A program made the position numbers and the translations under genes. Shown here piece after piece: positions 48,481 to 56,650 of a DNA stretch of 64,000 nucleotides. Source of the DNA: Barnesiella viscericola DSM 18177 (lineage in GTDB: Bacteria > Bacteroidota > Bacteroidia > Bacteroidales > Barnesiellaceae); contig NZ_CP007034.1 in assembly GCF_000512915.1 (NCBI RefSeq), positions 1,922,001 through 1,986,000 on the forward strand, in the 5' to 3' direction. Numbering within the stretch: position 1 is the first letter of the stretch; every line of letters starts with the position of its first letter. The notes beneath the pieces are model-generated. The model was not told the origin of the DNA. It saw only the letters and a program-made list of their open reading frames with translations, and did not search any database.

Positions 48481-49066
48481 CGAGATTTTCAACGTGGGGG
48501 TTCCCCTGCGGCTGCTCTCGAAGCGACCCGATGTGCGTGAGGCCGAGATGACGCTGGCCAGTGCCTACTACACGACCAATCAGGCCCGTTCGGCCTTCTA
48601 TCCCAACCTCACCCTGTCGGGGAGTGCCGGGTGGACCAATGCCTTGGGGCAGGTGGTGACCAATCCCGGCGGGTGGATTCTCTCGGCCGTGGCCTCGCTG
48701 ACCCAGCCCATTTTCAACCGGGGCAAGCTGGTGTCGAATCTGCGGGTATCGAAAGACGAGGAGCAGATTGCCCTGCTCAACTACAAGCAGACACTGCTCG
48801 ATGCCGGGCAGGAGGTGAGCGACGCACTCTATGCCGTCGAGTCGGCCCAACGCAATCTCGATATTCACCAGAAGCAGTGCCGCGAGCTGGAACGTACGGT
48901 CGAGACCTCGACCGCTCTCTATAAGACGGGCAATGCCACCTATCTCGAACTGCTCACGGCGCAGCAGTCGTTGCTGAACGCCCGGTTGAATATGGTGTCG
49001 GACAGTTTCACCCATTGCCAGGCCATCATCACCCTCTACCATGCGTTGGGGGGTGGTAGCGACTGA
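48470..49066 (+). pseudogene. TolC-family outer-membrane efflux protein, C-terminal half
   Basis: About 198 codons. It starts near QQFPEIFNVGVPLRLLSKRP, the conserved entry into the second half of NodT/OprM-type outer-membrane factors, and runs through AEMTLASAYYTTNQARSAFY, PNLTLSGSAGWTN and the QPIFNRGKLVSN segment. It ends with TYLELLTAQQSLLNARLN and a normal stop. Signal peptide, lipobox and first repeat are missing. The upstream part of the same frame (from 47906) is merely the complement of the relaxase remnant. The cognate MacAB/RND pump genes are not in the window. It could only be translated as a chimera and is not expected to work. Confidence 0.85.
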
Positions 49067-49081
49067 CCGTGGTGACGATTG

Positions 49082-49855
49082 TCACCGGTTCTTTTCGGTG
49101 AGGTATTTCCAGTAACGCACGGGCATATCCTTCCGTTGCTTGCGGGGGTTGAGTCGCTCCCGTATGCAGATGGACTTGAAATAGGTGCGCCACAAGTCCT
49201 GGAACAGCTTTTCGTCGTCGGCCATGAGCGACTCGTCCAGTTGGCCCGTGACGAAGTGGGGCAGGCTCTCGTCGAAAGTCACCTCGGTGACCTCGTGCTG
49301 GTCGTAGTAATAGCCGTAGTGACGTCTCTTGTCGTAGATAACGAAAGGCTGGTCGGCAAAGCGGTCCTTGAAGTGGGCTATGGCCAGCGGCAGCACGTTG
49401 TACTGCGGCTCCATGATGCCGAAGTAGGTGCCGTCGGCCGCCTTTTGGAAGCGGAGGAACTGCATCATGCGCAGGCGTTCGTAGAGTACTTTGCGGAAGG
49501 TGTCGGTGACAAATCGTATGTCGTCGTCGGCAAAATTGCGTTCGAGGCTCACGGGGCTGTCGATGTTCTTGCAGATGTAGTTGAAGAGGTGCAGGTCCAG
49601 CTCGGGAAGCTCCGACAGGTAGCTCACGGTGATACACGAGAGCGCCTCTTTCGAGAGCTTCTTTTCGAGAGCCCTCCACACGCGGCCCGCCTTCTCCTCG
49701 TCGGTGATTACCGGGTGCACTTCGTCGTGGAACAACGGCAGCGGCTCGTCCATGCCCTGTATGATCTGGGGAAAGGTGCGTCGGGCGTAGGCGTCGAAGA
49801 CGGCCGTGAGCATGCCGTCGAAAGTGCGGTCGTATTGGAAGATGGCGAGTGACAC
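49082..49855 (-). CDS. TIGR03915-family putative DNA repair protein
   Basis: 257 aa. It opens AIFQYDRTFDGMLTAVFDAY, the start of this family (DUF4130-like). Later segments are KEALSCITVSYLSELPELDL, FADDDIRFVTDTFRKVLYER and YFGIMEPQYNVLPLAIAHFK, and it ends RERLNPRKQRKDMPVRYWKY. The family almost always sits next to the radical SAM protein found here 16 bp upstream, and the pair is annotated as DNA repair by association. The reaction is not established to my knowledge. Confidence 0.88.
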   Translation of the reverse strand: MSLAIFQYDRTFDGMLTAVFDAYARRTFPQIIQGMDEPLPLFHDEVHPVITDEEKAGRVWRALEKKLSKEALSCITVSYLSELPELDLHLFNYICKNIDSPVSLERNFADDDIRFVTDTFRKVLYERLRMMQFLRFQKAADGTYFGIMEPQYNVLPLAIAHFKDRFADQPFVIYDKRRHYGYYYDQHEVTEVTFDESLPHFVTGQLDESLMADDEKLFQDLWRTYFKSICIRERLNPRKQRKDMPVRYWKYLTEKNR

Positions 49856-49871
49856 GTGACGAGGTTTGGGG

Positions 49872-51131
49872 TTAGAAAAGGGGTAGCTGCAACTGGCGGT
49901 CGTCCCGCTTCGGAGAGGTCGACGGGGTCAGCAGTCGCCTGACGTTCTCGGGGCGGAGTTCGTTGACGGTAGGCGACGACAGTTCGCCGCAGGTGATGAA
50001 GTACTTGGCCTTCTTCATCACCACCCCCATCTTTTTCAGGTGGTAGCTGTTGATGCGCCCGAAGCGGCGGGAGTTGACAATCTGCATGGCCGATTTCACG
50101 CCGATGCCGGGCACCCGGAGAATCATTTCGTAGGGAGCTTTGTTGATGTCGACGGGGAATACCTCGGGGTGTCGCAACGCCCAGGCCAGTTTGGGGTCGA
50201 TTTCGAGATCGAGGTCGGGGTTGGCATCGTCGACAATCTCGTCGACCTTGAACTGGTAGAAACGCAGCAGCCAGTCGGCCTGGTAGAGGCGGTTCTCGCG
50301 CACCAGCGGCGGTTGCTTCAGCATGGGCAGACGCGTGTCGTAGGTGTTGACGTGAATGTATCCCGAGTAGTAAACCCGTCGCATGGTGGGGCGGGCATAA
50401 AGGGCCGACGACAACCGCAAGATGTCACGGTCGTGGTCGGGGGTGGCCCCCACGATCATCTGCGTACTCTGTCCGGCCGGGACGAATCGCGGGGCATGTT
50501 TGAACCGTTTGCGCTCCTCTTTGGCGGCAAGCGTCTGTTGCTGGATATAAGTCATGGGTTCATAGACGCTCTTGAAATCCTTCTCGGGAGCCAGCAGTTT
50601 CAGGGAACTCTCGTTGGGAATCTCGATATTGACGCTCATGCGGTCGGCATATTTCCCGGCCTCGTTCACCAGCTCCTGACTGGCACCGGGAATGCTTTTC
50701 AGGTGGATATAGCCGTTGAAGCGGTGCAGCGTGCGCAGGTCTTTCACGATAGCTACCAGCCGCTCCATGGTGTAGTCGGGGTTGCGCACGACGCCCGAAC
50801 TGAGGAACAGCCCTTCGATGTAGTTGCGCCGGTAAAACTCGATGGTCAGCTCGACCAGTTCCCTTACCGAAAAGGTAGCCCGGGGAATATCGTTGCTCCG
50901 CCGGTTGATGCAGTAGGCACAGTCGTACATGCACGAGTTGGTAAGCATCGTTTTCAGCAGGGAGATGCAACGCCCGTCGTCGGCAAAACTGTGGCATATA
51001 CCTATCCCGCCCACCGTGTTGCCCAGTCCTCCGCGAGAGTTGGACCGCACGGTACCGCTCGACGAGCACGATACGTCGTACTTGGCCGACTCGGTGAGTA
51101 TCTTCAATTTCCTTAGGGTCTCTTCGGTCAT
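49872..51131 (-). CDS. Putative DNA modification/repair radical SAM protein (TIGR03916)
   Basis: 419 aa. Radical SAM cluster motif CMYDCAYC at residues 67-74 holds the 4Fe-4S cluster that cleaves SAM; IEGLFLSSGVVRNPDYTMER follows. The C-terminal part has a helix-hairpin-helix DNA-binding segment (LRVPGIGVKSAMQIVNSRRF, about 336-356) and ends exactly in RQLQLPLF, which resembles a beta-clamp-binding peptide. These features support action on DNA. Neighbour of the TIGR03915 gene in an operon. Confidence 0.9.
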   Translation of the reverse strand: MTEETLRKLKILTESAKYDVSCSSSGTVRSNSRGGLGNTVGGIGICHSFADDGRCISLLKTMLTNSCMYDCAYCINRRSNDIPRATFSVRELVELTIEFYRRNYIEGLFLSSGVVRNPDYTMERLVAIVKDLRTLHRFNGYIHLKSIPGASQELVNEAGKYADRMSVNIEIPNESSLKLLAPEKDFKSVYEPMTYIQQQTLAAKEERKRFKHAPRFVPAGQSTQMIVGATPDHDRDILRLSSALYARPTMRRVYYSGYIHVNTYDTRLPMLKQPPLVRENRLYQADWLLRFYQFKVDEIVDDANPDLDLEIDPKLAWALRHPEVFPVDINKAPYEMILRVPGIGVKSAMQIVNSRRFGRINSYHLKKMGVVMKKAKYFITCGELSSPTVNELRPENVRRLLTPSTSPKRDDRQLQLPLF

Positions 51132-51170
51132 GACGGTATGCTATGGGTTGAGAGGTATATTGTTGGTAAT

Positions 51171-51199
51171 CAAATATATATTGAACAGGAGCCGTCCAA
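51171..51199 (-). promoter_or_regulatory. Promoter of the radical SAM/TIGR03915 pair
   Basis: -7 TATATTTG (51171-51178) on the minus strand with TTG 18 nt upstream (51197-51199). Leader of about 33 nt. Confidence 0.55.
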
Positions 51200-51320
51200 G
51201 ATGTGGGAACTGTCGCCTTGGTGGTCCCGGAGGATAAAGTTACGGAGTTTTTGTCGCATCGGCGACGATTTTAAGAAAAGAAATTATAAATAGTGGAGAA
51301 AAGTGTCGATATTTGTACCG

Positions 51321-52265
51321 ATGGAACCGAGCAAGATAGCCATAGTAGTCCCCGTCTATAACCGGGAGAAGGAGTTGGTGCGGACCTTTGCCTCAATCGT
51401 GGCGCAGACCTACCGGCCCCTGCATGTCGTGCTGGTGGACAATGGCTCGACCGACCGCTCGCTGGCGCTGTGCCAGGAGTTGAAGGCCCGGTACGAAAGC
51501 GACGATTTTGCGGTGACGGTGGCTCAGGAGGCGAAGCGAGGCCCTTCGGCCGCCCGCAATCGGGGGCTGTCGTGTGTCGAGGAGGAGTATGTCTCTTTTT
51601 TCGATAGCGACGATACCTATGCCCCTGAGGCGATTGCGCTGTATATGCAGGCTTTCGAGCAGAATCCGTCGGCCGACATCGTGGGCTGTACGGTCGAGAT
51701 GGTGCCCGAGACGGGTCGCCCTTATCGGGCCAAGGCTGTTTTCTCGAACCGGGTGGAGCCACATTTGTTCCACTGTACGTTGGGAACCCAGCGTTATGCC
51801 GTGCGTACGGCTTTGGTGCGAGTTGTCGGTGGGTGGCACGAAGATTATATGCGTTGGGAGGACTGGGAGCTGGGGCTGCGTCTGCTGCTGACGACCGATC
51901 GGGTGGTGTGGATCGAGCGTCCGCCGCTGGTCCATGTCTATCTCCATGCCGACAGTATTACCGGCTATCGCTATACCCCCAACAGCGACGATATTTTGCG
52001 GGCCATTGCCCATGCTCATGACGATGTGGAACGGAGTGGTTATCCCAATAAGCGGCGCCTGCATCGCCTGTTGCTCTATAAACAGATAGTAGTGGCTGGA
52101 CTCTGCCATCGCGAGAAGAGTGTGCGGGGGGCCGAGATTTATCGCCTGACCATGGAGCAGGCCGGGCACGACCGCACGTTGCGCTGGTTCCTGCCGCTGG
52201 TCTATCGCTATGTGTCGTACGGGGGGCGCGGTTCGGCTATTCTGGCCGAATGGTTGTTACACTGA
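51321..52265 (+). CDS. Glycosyltransferase family 2
   Basis: 314 aa from ATG 51321; a GTG six codons upstream is also in frame. GT-A motifs: IAIVVPVYNREKELVRTFAS, VVLVDNGSTDRSLALC, GPSAARNRGLSCVEEEYVSF, FDSDDTY near residue 95, and the late RWEDWELGLRLLL, with an Asp-Trp-Glu pattern typical for the acceptor side. It probably works on a surface glycan. It stands alone between the repair pair and the M20 gene, which it overlaps tail to tail by 9 bp. Confidence 0.87.
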   Translation: MEPSKIAIVVPVYNREKELVRTFASIVAQTYRPLHVVLVDNGSTDRSLALCQELKARYESDDFAVTVAQEAKRGPSAARNRGLSCVEEEYVSFFDSDDTYAPEAIALYMQAFEQNPSADIVGCTVEMVPETGRPYRAKAVFSNRVEPHLFHCTLGTQRYAVRTALVRVVGGWHEDYMRWEDWELGLRLLLTTDRVVWIERPPLVHVYLHADSITGYRYTPNSDDILRAIAHAHDDVERSGYPNKRRLHRLLLYKQIVVAGLCHREKSVRGAEIYRLTMEQAGHDRTLRWFLPLVYRYVSYGGRGSAILAEWLLH

Positions 52266-53345
52266 TTCTTTTCCGATTTCCAGTTGGTCGAGTAGACAGA
52301 TGTACAGCTCGATGGCTTCGCGTATCTCGTCGAGGACGATATACTCATCGGCCGTGTGGGAACGGGCCGAGTCGCCCGGCCCTATCTTGACCGAAGGGAA
52401 GGTCATGTGTGTCTGGTCGGAGAGGGTTGGCGACCCGAAGGGCTCGCGTCCGGCCAGGGTACAACGCCGTATGAAGGGGTGCTGAGGCGACAGGGACGAG
52501 GAGTTGAGCCGCAGCGAACGGGGTGTGATGGTGATGTCGGGGAAATTCTCACGCAGGATTTCGACCGCTTGGGCGTTGGAGTAGCTGTCGTTGGTGCGCA
52601 GGTCGATCACGAAGTCACAGTGGTCGGGTACCACGTTGTGCTGGGTCCCGGCTTGAATCTGGGTGACGGTGAGTTTTACCCGACCCAGCCACGGCGAGAC
52701 GAGCGGGAACTCGAACCGACGCAGCCGTTCGATGGCCTCGGTGGCCAGATAGAGGGCGTTGATGCCCTCTTCGCGGGCGGCGTGTCCCGACTTCCCGTGG
52801 GTGGTGCAGTCGAGCACGAGCAATCCCTTTTCACAGATGGCCGGACGCATGGTTGTGGGTTCGCCCACGACGGCAAAGTCAATCGGCGGCAGTTCGCCCA
52901 GTGCCAGGGCAATGCCGTTGGCTCCCGACACCTCCTCTTCGGCCGAGGCCAGGAAGATGAGGTTGTAGGGCTGTTCGGTCGAGGCCAGGAACAGGAAAGC
53001 ACCGAGCAGCGACACCACACTGGCCCCGGCATCGTTGCTGCCCAGTCCGTAGAGGCGTCCCTCCTCCTCGACGGGAGTGAAGGGGTCGCGAATCCAGCTG
53101 GCCGCCGGTTTCACGGTGTCGAGATGCGAGTTGAGCAGCAGGGTGGGTTTGGCCGGGTCGTAGGCTTGGGCCAGGGTCCACACGTTGTTGCCGATGCGGT
53201 GTGGGGTAAATCCTTGTTTTACAAGAGTATCGTGCACGAGTTGGGCTGCCGCCTCCTCGTTTCGGCTGATCGAGGGGGTGTGAATGAGCTTTCGCAGCAG
53301 GTCGGTCGCTATGTAGTAAAGTTCGTCTTTCGATTCCATGGTCAT
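52257..53345 (-). CDS. M20-family metallohydrolase (ArgE/DapE-like deacylase)
   Basis: 362 aa from ATG 53345, or 360 from ATG 53339; the frame is open further but contains the promoter. Two-zinc peptidase-fold enzyme: LLNSHLDTVKPA (His, Asp), GLGSNDAGASVVSLLGAF (bridging Asp), LASAEEEVSGANGI (catalytic and metal Glu), VVGEPTTM (metal ligand), the dimerisation insert HGKSGHAAREEGINA, and the last His in SARSHTADEY. It is likely to remove an acyl group from an amino acid. In Bacteroidota the relevant substrate in arginine synthesis is an N-acetyl- or N-succinyl-citrulline/ornithine; argB lies 3 kb away. Confidence 0.87.
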   Translation of the reverse strand: MTMESKDELYYIATDLLRKLIHTPSISRNEEAAAQLVHDTLVKQGFTPHRIGNNVWTLAQAYDPAKPTLLLNSHLDTVKPAASWIRDPFTPVEEEGRLYGLGSNDAGASVVSLLGAFLFLASTEQPYNLIFLASAEEEVSGANGIALALGELPPIDFAVVGEPTTMRPAICEKGLLVLDCTTHGKSGHAAREEGINALYLATEAIERLRRFEFPLVSPWLGRVKLTVTQIQAGTQHNVVPDHCDFVIDLRTNDSYSNAQAVEILRENFPDITITPRSLRLNSSSLSPQHPFIRRCTLAGREPFGSPTLSDQTHMTFPSVKIGPGDSARSHTADEYIVLDEIREAIELYICLLDQLEIGKESV

Positions 53346-53357
53346 CTTCGCTTTCTG

Positions 53358-53365
53358 CAAAAGTA
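53358..53365 (-). promoter_or_regulatory. -7 element of the M20 gene
   Basis: TACTTTTG on the minus strand, 13-19 nt before the possible starts. It argues against the longer frame. Confidence 0.5.
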
Positions 53366-53593
53366 GTTTATTTTTGTCTTTCTCAGTCACTTCTTGCGGC
53401 GATTGTAGGGAAAGGTCGAGAAACGGGTATAAAATATTAACCATTATTAACTATTTCGGATTGGGGGTATAAATAGCTTGAAACATTGATGAATAGATGG
53501 AGTAGCCCTTTGTTTTGCCACATTGAGTTGACAAAATGAAAGAACAAATCTGCTTAAAACTTATTAAAATGGGCATTGAGCCAATATAATGCG

Positions 53594-53601
53594 TAACTTT
53601 G
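53594..53601 (+). promoter_or_regulatory. -7 element of the acyl-CoA ligase gene
   Basis: TAACTTTG, 24 nt before the start. No exact -33 box. Confidence 0.55.
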
Positions 53602-53624
53602 CGGCAGATTTATAATCTCATTTT

Positions 53625-55433
53625 ATGGTAAATCAACTTACCTCGTTGGTCCGCAAGCAGGCTGCCAAATACGGAAACCGTGAGGCGTTCAGCCACAAGG
53701 ACTACACAAAAAATCAATGGGTTCCTACCTCTTGGAACCGTTTTTCAGAACAGGTCTCATACATGGCGCAGGCCATGGTTCTCTTAGGCATTCGCGAGCA
53801 GGAAAACATTTCGACATATACACAGAACAAACCCGAAGGTTTCATCGTGGACTTTGCGGCATTCGACAACCGTGCGGTGGTCGTTCCGCTCTATCCTACC
53901 AGCTCGCTCGACCAGATTGAATACATTATCAACGAAGCCGAGGTGCGCTTTCTGTTCGTAGGCGGACAGGTGCAATACGACAATGCCATTGTCGCTTTGC
54001 GGGAGTGCCCCACGCTCGAAAAACTGATACTTTTCGACCCCGCCATCAAGCGGACGGCCGACGACACGACATCGGTCTATTTCGACGACCTGCTGGAGCA
54101 GGGCCGTCAGGCAGGTGCCGACGTAGCTGCCGAGGTGGAACGCCGCCGTCAGGCCGGTAGCCCCGACGATTTGGCTACACTTATCTATACCTCGGGAACG
54201 ACCGGTGAGCCCAAGGGGGTGATGCTGGCCCACTCGAACTACGACGAGGCCATGCGCATTCACCTGCAACGGCTGGTGACCTGCTCCGACAGCGACGTGT
54301 CGCTCTGCTTCCTGCCGCTGACTCACGTGTTTGAACGGGCCTGGTCGTACTACTGCCTCACGGTGGGCATGCGCATCGCCATCAATGTCGACCCCAAGGA
54401 TATACAGAACACCATATGCGAGGTGCGTCCCACCATCATGTGCAGCGTACCCCGTTTCTGGGAGAAGGTCTATGCCGCCGTTCAGGATAAGCTCTCGAAG
54501 ACGAAAGGGGTGACCCGTCGTCTGGCCGAACGGGCCTGCGGCATCAGTCGCCGTCGCAATATCGACTGCCTGCGTGCCGGCAAGCGTCCCCCGATGTGGC
54601 TCGAATGGCAATACCGCTTCTACGACAAGTTTGTCTTCTCGAAAATCCGTCGGGCTGTCGGGGTGGAAAACGGAAACATCTTCCCCACGGCCGGAGCTCC
54701 GCTTTCCGACACGATCAACGAATTTCTGCACATCTGCGGCATCAACATCGTCTATGGCTACGGTCTGTCGGAGACGACGGCTACGGTGAGCTGCTTCGAC
54801 CGCACGGGTTATGAATTTGGTACGGTGGGGTCGCTCATGCCCGACATTCAGGTGAAACTGGGTGAGAACAACGAGATACTGGTGAAGGGCAAAACCGTGA
54901 TGAAGGGCTATTACCGCAAACCCGAGGAGACGGCCCGCGTCTTTACCAAGGACGGCTGGTTCCGCACGGGCGATGCCGGCAAGATAAACGACGAGGGGGC
55001 TTTGGCCCTGACCGAACGGTTGAAGGACCTCTTCAAGACCTCGAACGGGAAATACATCGCTCCGCAGGCATTGGAAACCCGCCTGGGCGAAGACAAGTAC
55101 ATCGACCAGGTGGCTGTCATCGGCGACCAGCGCAAGTATGTGACGGCCATCATCATTCCGGCCTTCGAGGCTTTGAAGGAGTATGCCGCTCAAAAGCATA
55201 TCCAGTATCGTAATCTCGAAGATCTGGTGAAGAACCAGAAGATTCACGCCCTTATCTCGGAACGTATCGACGCCTTGCAGAAGAACTTTGCCCGCTTCGA
55301 GCAAATCAAGCGCTTCACGCTGCTGCCGCGTGCATTCAGCATGGAGAAGGGCGAGCTCACCAACACGTTGAAGATACGCCGGTCGGTCATCAACCTGCTC
55401 TACAAGGAGGAGATAGAGGCGATGTATGCCTAA
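53625..55433 (+). CDS. Long-chain fatty-acid-CoA ligase (AMP-forming)
   Basis: 602 aa, FadD15-like. ANL-superfamily motifs: P-loop LIYTSGTTGEPKGVMLAHSN (about 186-205), A5 YGLSETTATVSCFD (about 372-385), A7/A8 GWFRTGDAGKINDEGALALT and RLKDLFKTSNGKYIAPQALE, and the C-terminal catalytic Lys in SMEKGELTNTLKIRR. Activates fatty acids through an acyl-adenylate and transfers them to CoA, for lipid remodelling or uptake. Monocistronic; its terminator carries the promoter of prfB in the loop. Confidence 0.93.
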   Translation: MVNQLTSLVRKQAAKYGNREAFSHKDYTKNQWVPTSWNRFSEQVSYMAQAMVLLGIREQENISTYTQNKPEGFIVDFAAFDNRAVVVPLYPTSSLDQIEYIINEAEVRFLFVGGQVQYDNAIVALRECPTLEKLILFDPAIKRTADDTTSVYFDDLLEQGRQAGADVAAEVERRRQAGSPDDLATLIYTSGTTGEPKGVMLAHSNYDEAMRIHLQRLVTCSDSDVSLCFLPLTHVFERAWSYYCLTVGMRIAINVDPKDIQNTICEVRPTIMCSVPRFWEKVYAAVQDKLSKTKGVTRRLAERACGISRRRNIDCLRAGKRPPMWLEWQYRFYDKFVFSKIRRAVGVENGNIFPTAGAPLSDTINEFLHICGINIVYGYGLSETTATVSCFDRTGYEFGTVGSLMPDIQVKLGENNEILVKGKTVMKGYYRKPEETARVFTKDGWFRTGDAGKINDEGALALTERLKDLFKTSNGKYIAPQALETRLGEDKYIDQVAVIGDQRKYVTAIIIPAFEALKEYAAQKHIQYRNLEDLVKNQKIHALISERIDALQKNFARFEQIKRFTLLPRAFSMEKGELTNTLKIRRSVINLLYKEEIEAMYA

Positions 55434-55448
55434 AAACGAAAAGCGAAA

Positions 55449-55480
55449 TTTGGTAAATAAGGCAAGGGTGTATAATTTTG
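55449..55480 (+). promoter_or_regulatory. Promoter of prfB, nested in a terminator
   Basis: -33 TTTG (55449-55452), 20-nt spacer, -7 TAATTTTG (55473-55480). The -7 box coincides with the loop of the preceding terminator hairpin. Confidence 0.65.
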
Positions 55481-55493
55481 TACACCCTTTTTT
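55464..55493 (+). terminator. Terminator of the acyl-CoA ligase gene
   Basis: 9-bp stem AAGGGTGTA / TACACCCTT, 8-nt loop, T run. Confidence 0.85.
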
Positions 55494-55515
55494 AATAGAA
55501 AATTTTTAGAACAAC

Positions 55516-56638
55516 ATGATTACACAAGAACAATTAAAAGAGACAGAAGAACGCAAGTTGGCGTTGAGGAGGTATCTTTGACATCGATTCCAAGAAAATC
55601 GAAGTAGAAGAAGAGGAGTTGCGCACCCATGTGCCCGATTTCTGGGAGGACCAGAAGAAGGCCGAAGCGCAGATGAGAAAGGTAAAGGCTTTACACTTTT
55701 GGATAGACAGCTATACCGAAATCGAGAAATCGGTCGAGGAGTTGAAACTGGCCTTCGATTTCGTGAAGGAGGGTATCGTGACGGAAGAGGAGGTCGACGA
55801 GATTTACCACCGCACGATGACGCAGATCGAGAATCTCGAATTGCGCAACATGCTGCGCCGCGAGGAGGACAAGTTGGGCGTCGTGCTGAAAATCAACTCG
55901 GGTGCCGGCGGTACCGAGGCGCAAGACTGGGCGTCGATGCTCATGCGCATGTACTTGCGCTGGTGCGAGCAGCACAACTACAAGACCTCCATCTCCAATA
56001 TTCTCGAAGGCGATGAGGCCGGTATCAAGTCGGTAACGATACAGATCGAGGGCGATTATGCCTATGGTTATTTGAAGAGCGAGAACGGCGTGCACCGGCT
56101 GGTGCGGGTGTCACCCTACAACGCCCAGGGCAAGCGCATGACCTCGTTCGCCTCGGTATTTGTCACCCCGCTGGTCGACGATACCATCGAAATCAACATC
56201 AATCCCGCCAACATTTCGTGGGATACCTTCCGTTCGAGCGGTGCCGGTGGACAGAATGTGAACAAGGTGGAGTCGGGCGTGCGGTTGCGCTACCAGTTCA
56301 AAGACCCCTATACCGGTGAAGAGGAGGAAATCTTGGTCGAGAATACTGAGACGCGCGACCAACCCAAGAACCGCGAGAATGCCATGCGTCAGTTACGCTC
56401 TATCTTGTATGACAAGGAGTTGCAGCACCGTATGGCCGAGCAGGCCAAAATCGAGGCCGGCAAGAAGAAAATCGAGTGGGGGTCGCAGATACGCAGTTAC
56501 GTCTTCGACGACCGCCGGGTGAAAGACCACCGCACCAACTACCAGACCTCCGACGTGCAAGGCGTCATGGACGGCAAGATCGACGGCTTTATCAAAGCCT
56601 ATCTGATGGAGTTCGGTGGAGACGAAAGCAACGCATAA
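55516..56638 (+). CDS. prfB: Peptide chain release factor 2, with programmed +1 frameshift
   Basis: 373 aa after a +1 shift: codons 1-21 at 55516-55578, in-frame TGA at 55579-55581, reading resumes at GAC 55580. The site AGGAGG-TAT-CTT-TGA-C is the classical RF2 autoregulatory frameshift, with an internal Shine-Dalgarno three bases before CTT. Low RF2 lets ribosomes slip and make more RF2. Downstream: AGGTEAQDWASMLMRMY, the GGQ peptidyl-tRNA hydrolysis motif in SSGAGGQNVNKVESG, and SPY (VRVSPYNAQGKR) where the stop-codon-reading tripeptide is SPF in E. coli. argB follows after 12 bp. Confidence 0.95.
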
Positions 56639-56650
56639 CCTCTGTTTACG

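Noticed and set aside
48485-49042. N-terminal half of the 368-codon minus ORF that ends in relaxase sequence
   Set aside because: It is the complement of the TolC fragment and has no relaxase motif.
51309-51316. GATATTTG as a promoter for the GT2 gene at 51321
   Set aside because: One base off consensus, no -33 box, and it would start transcription at the start codon itself.
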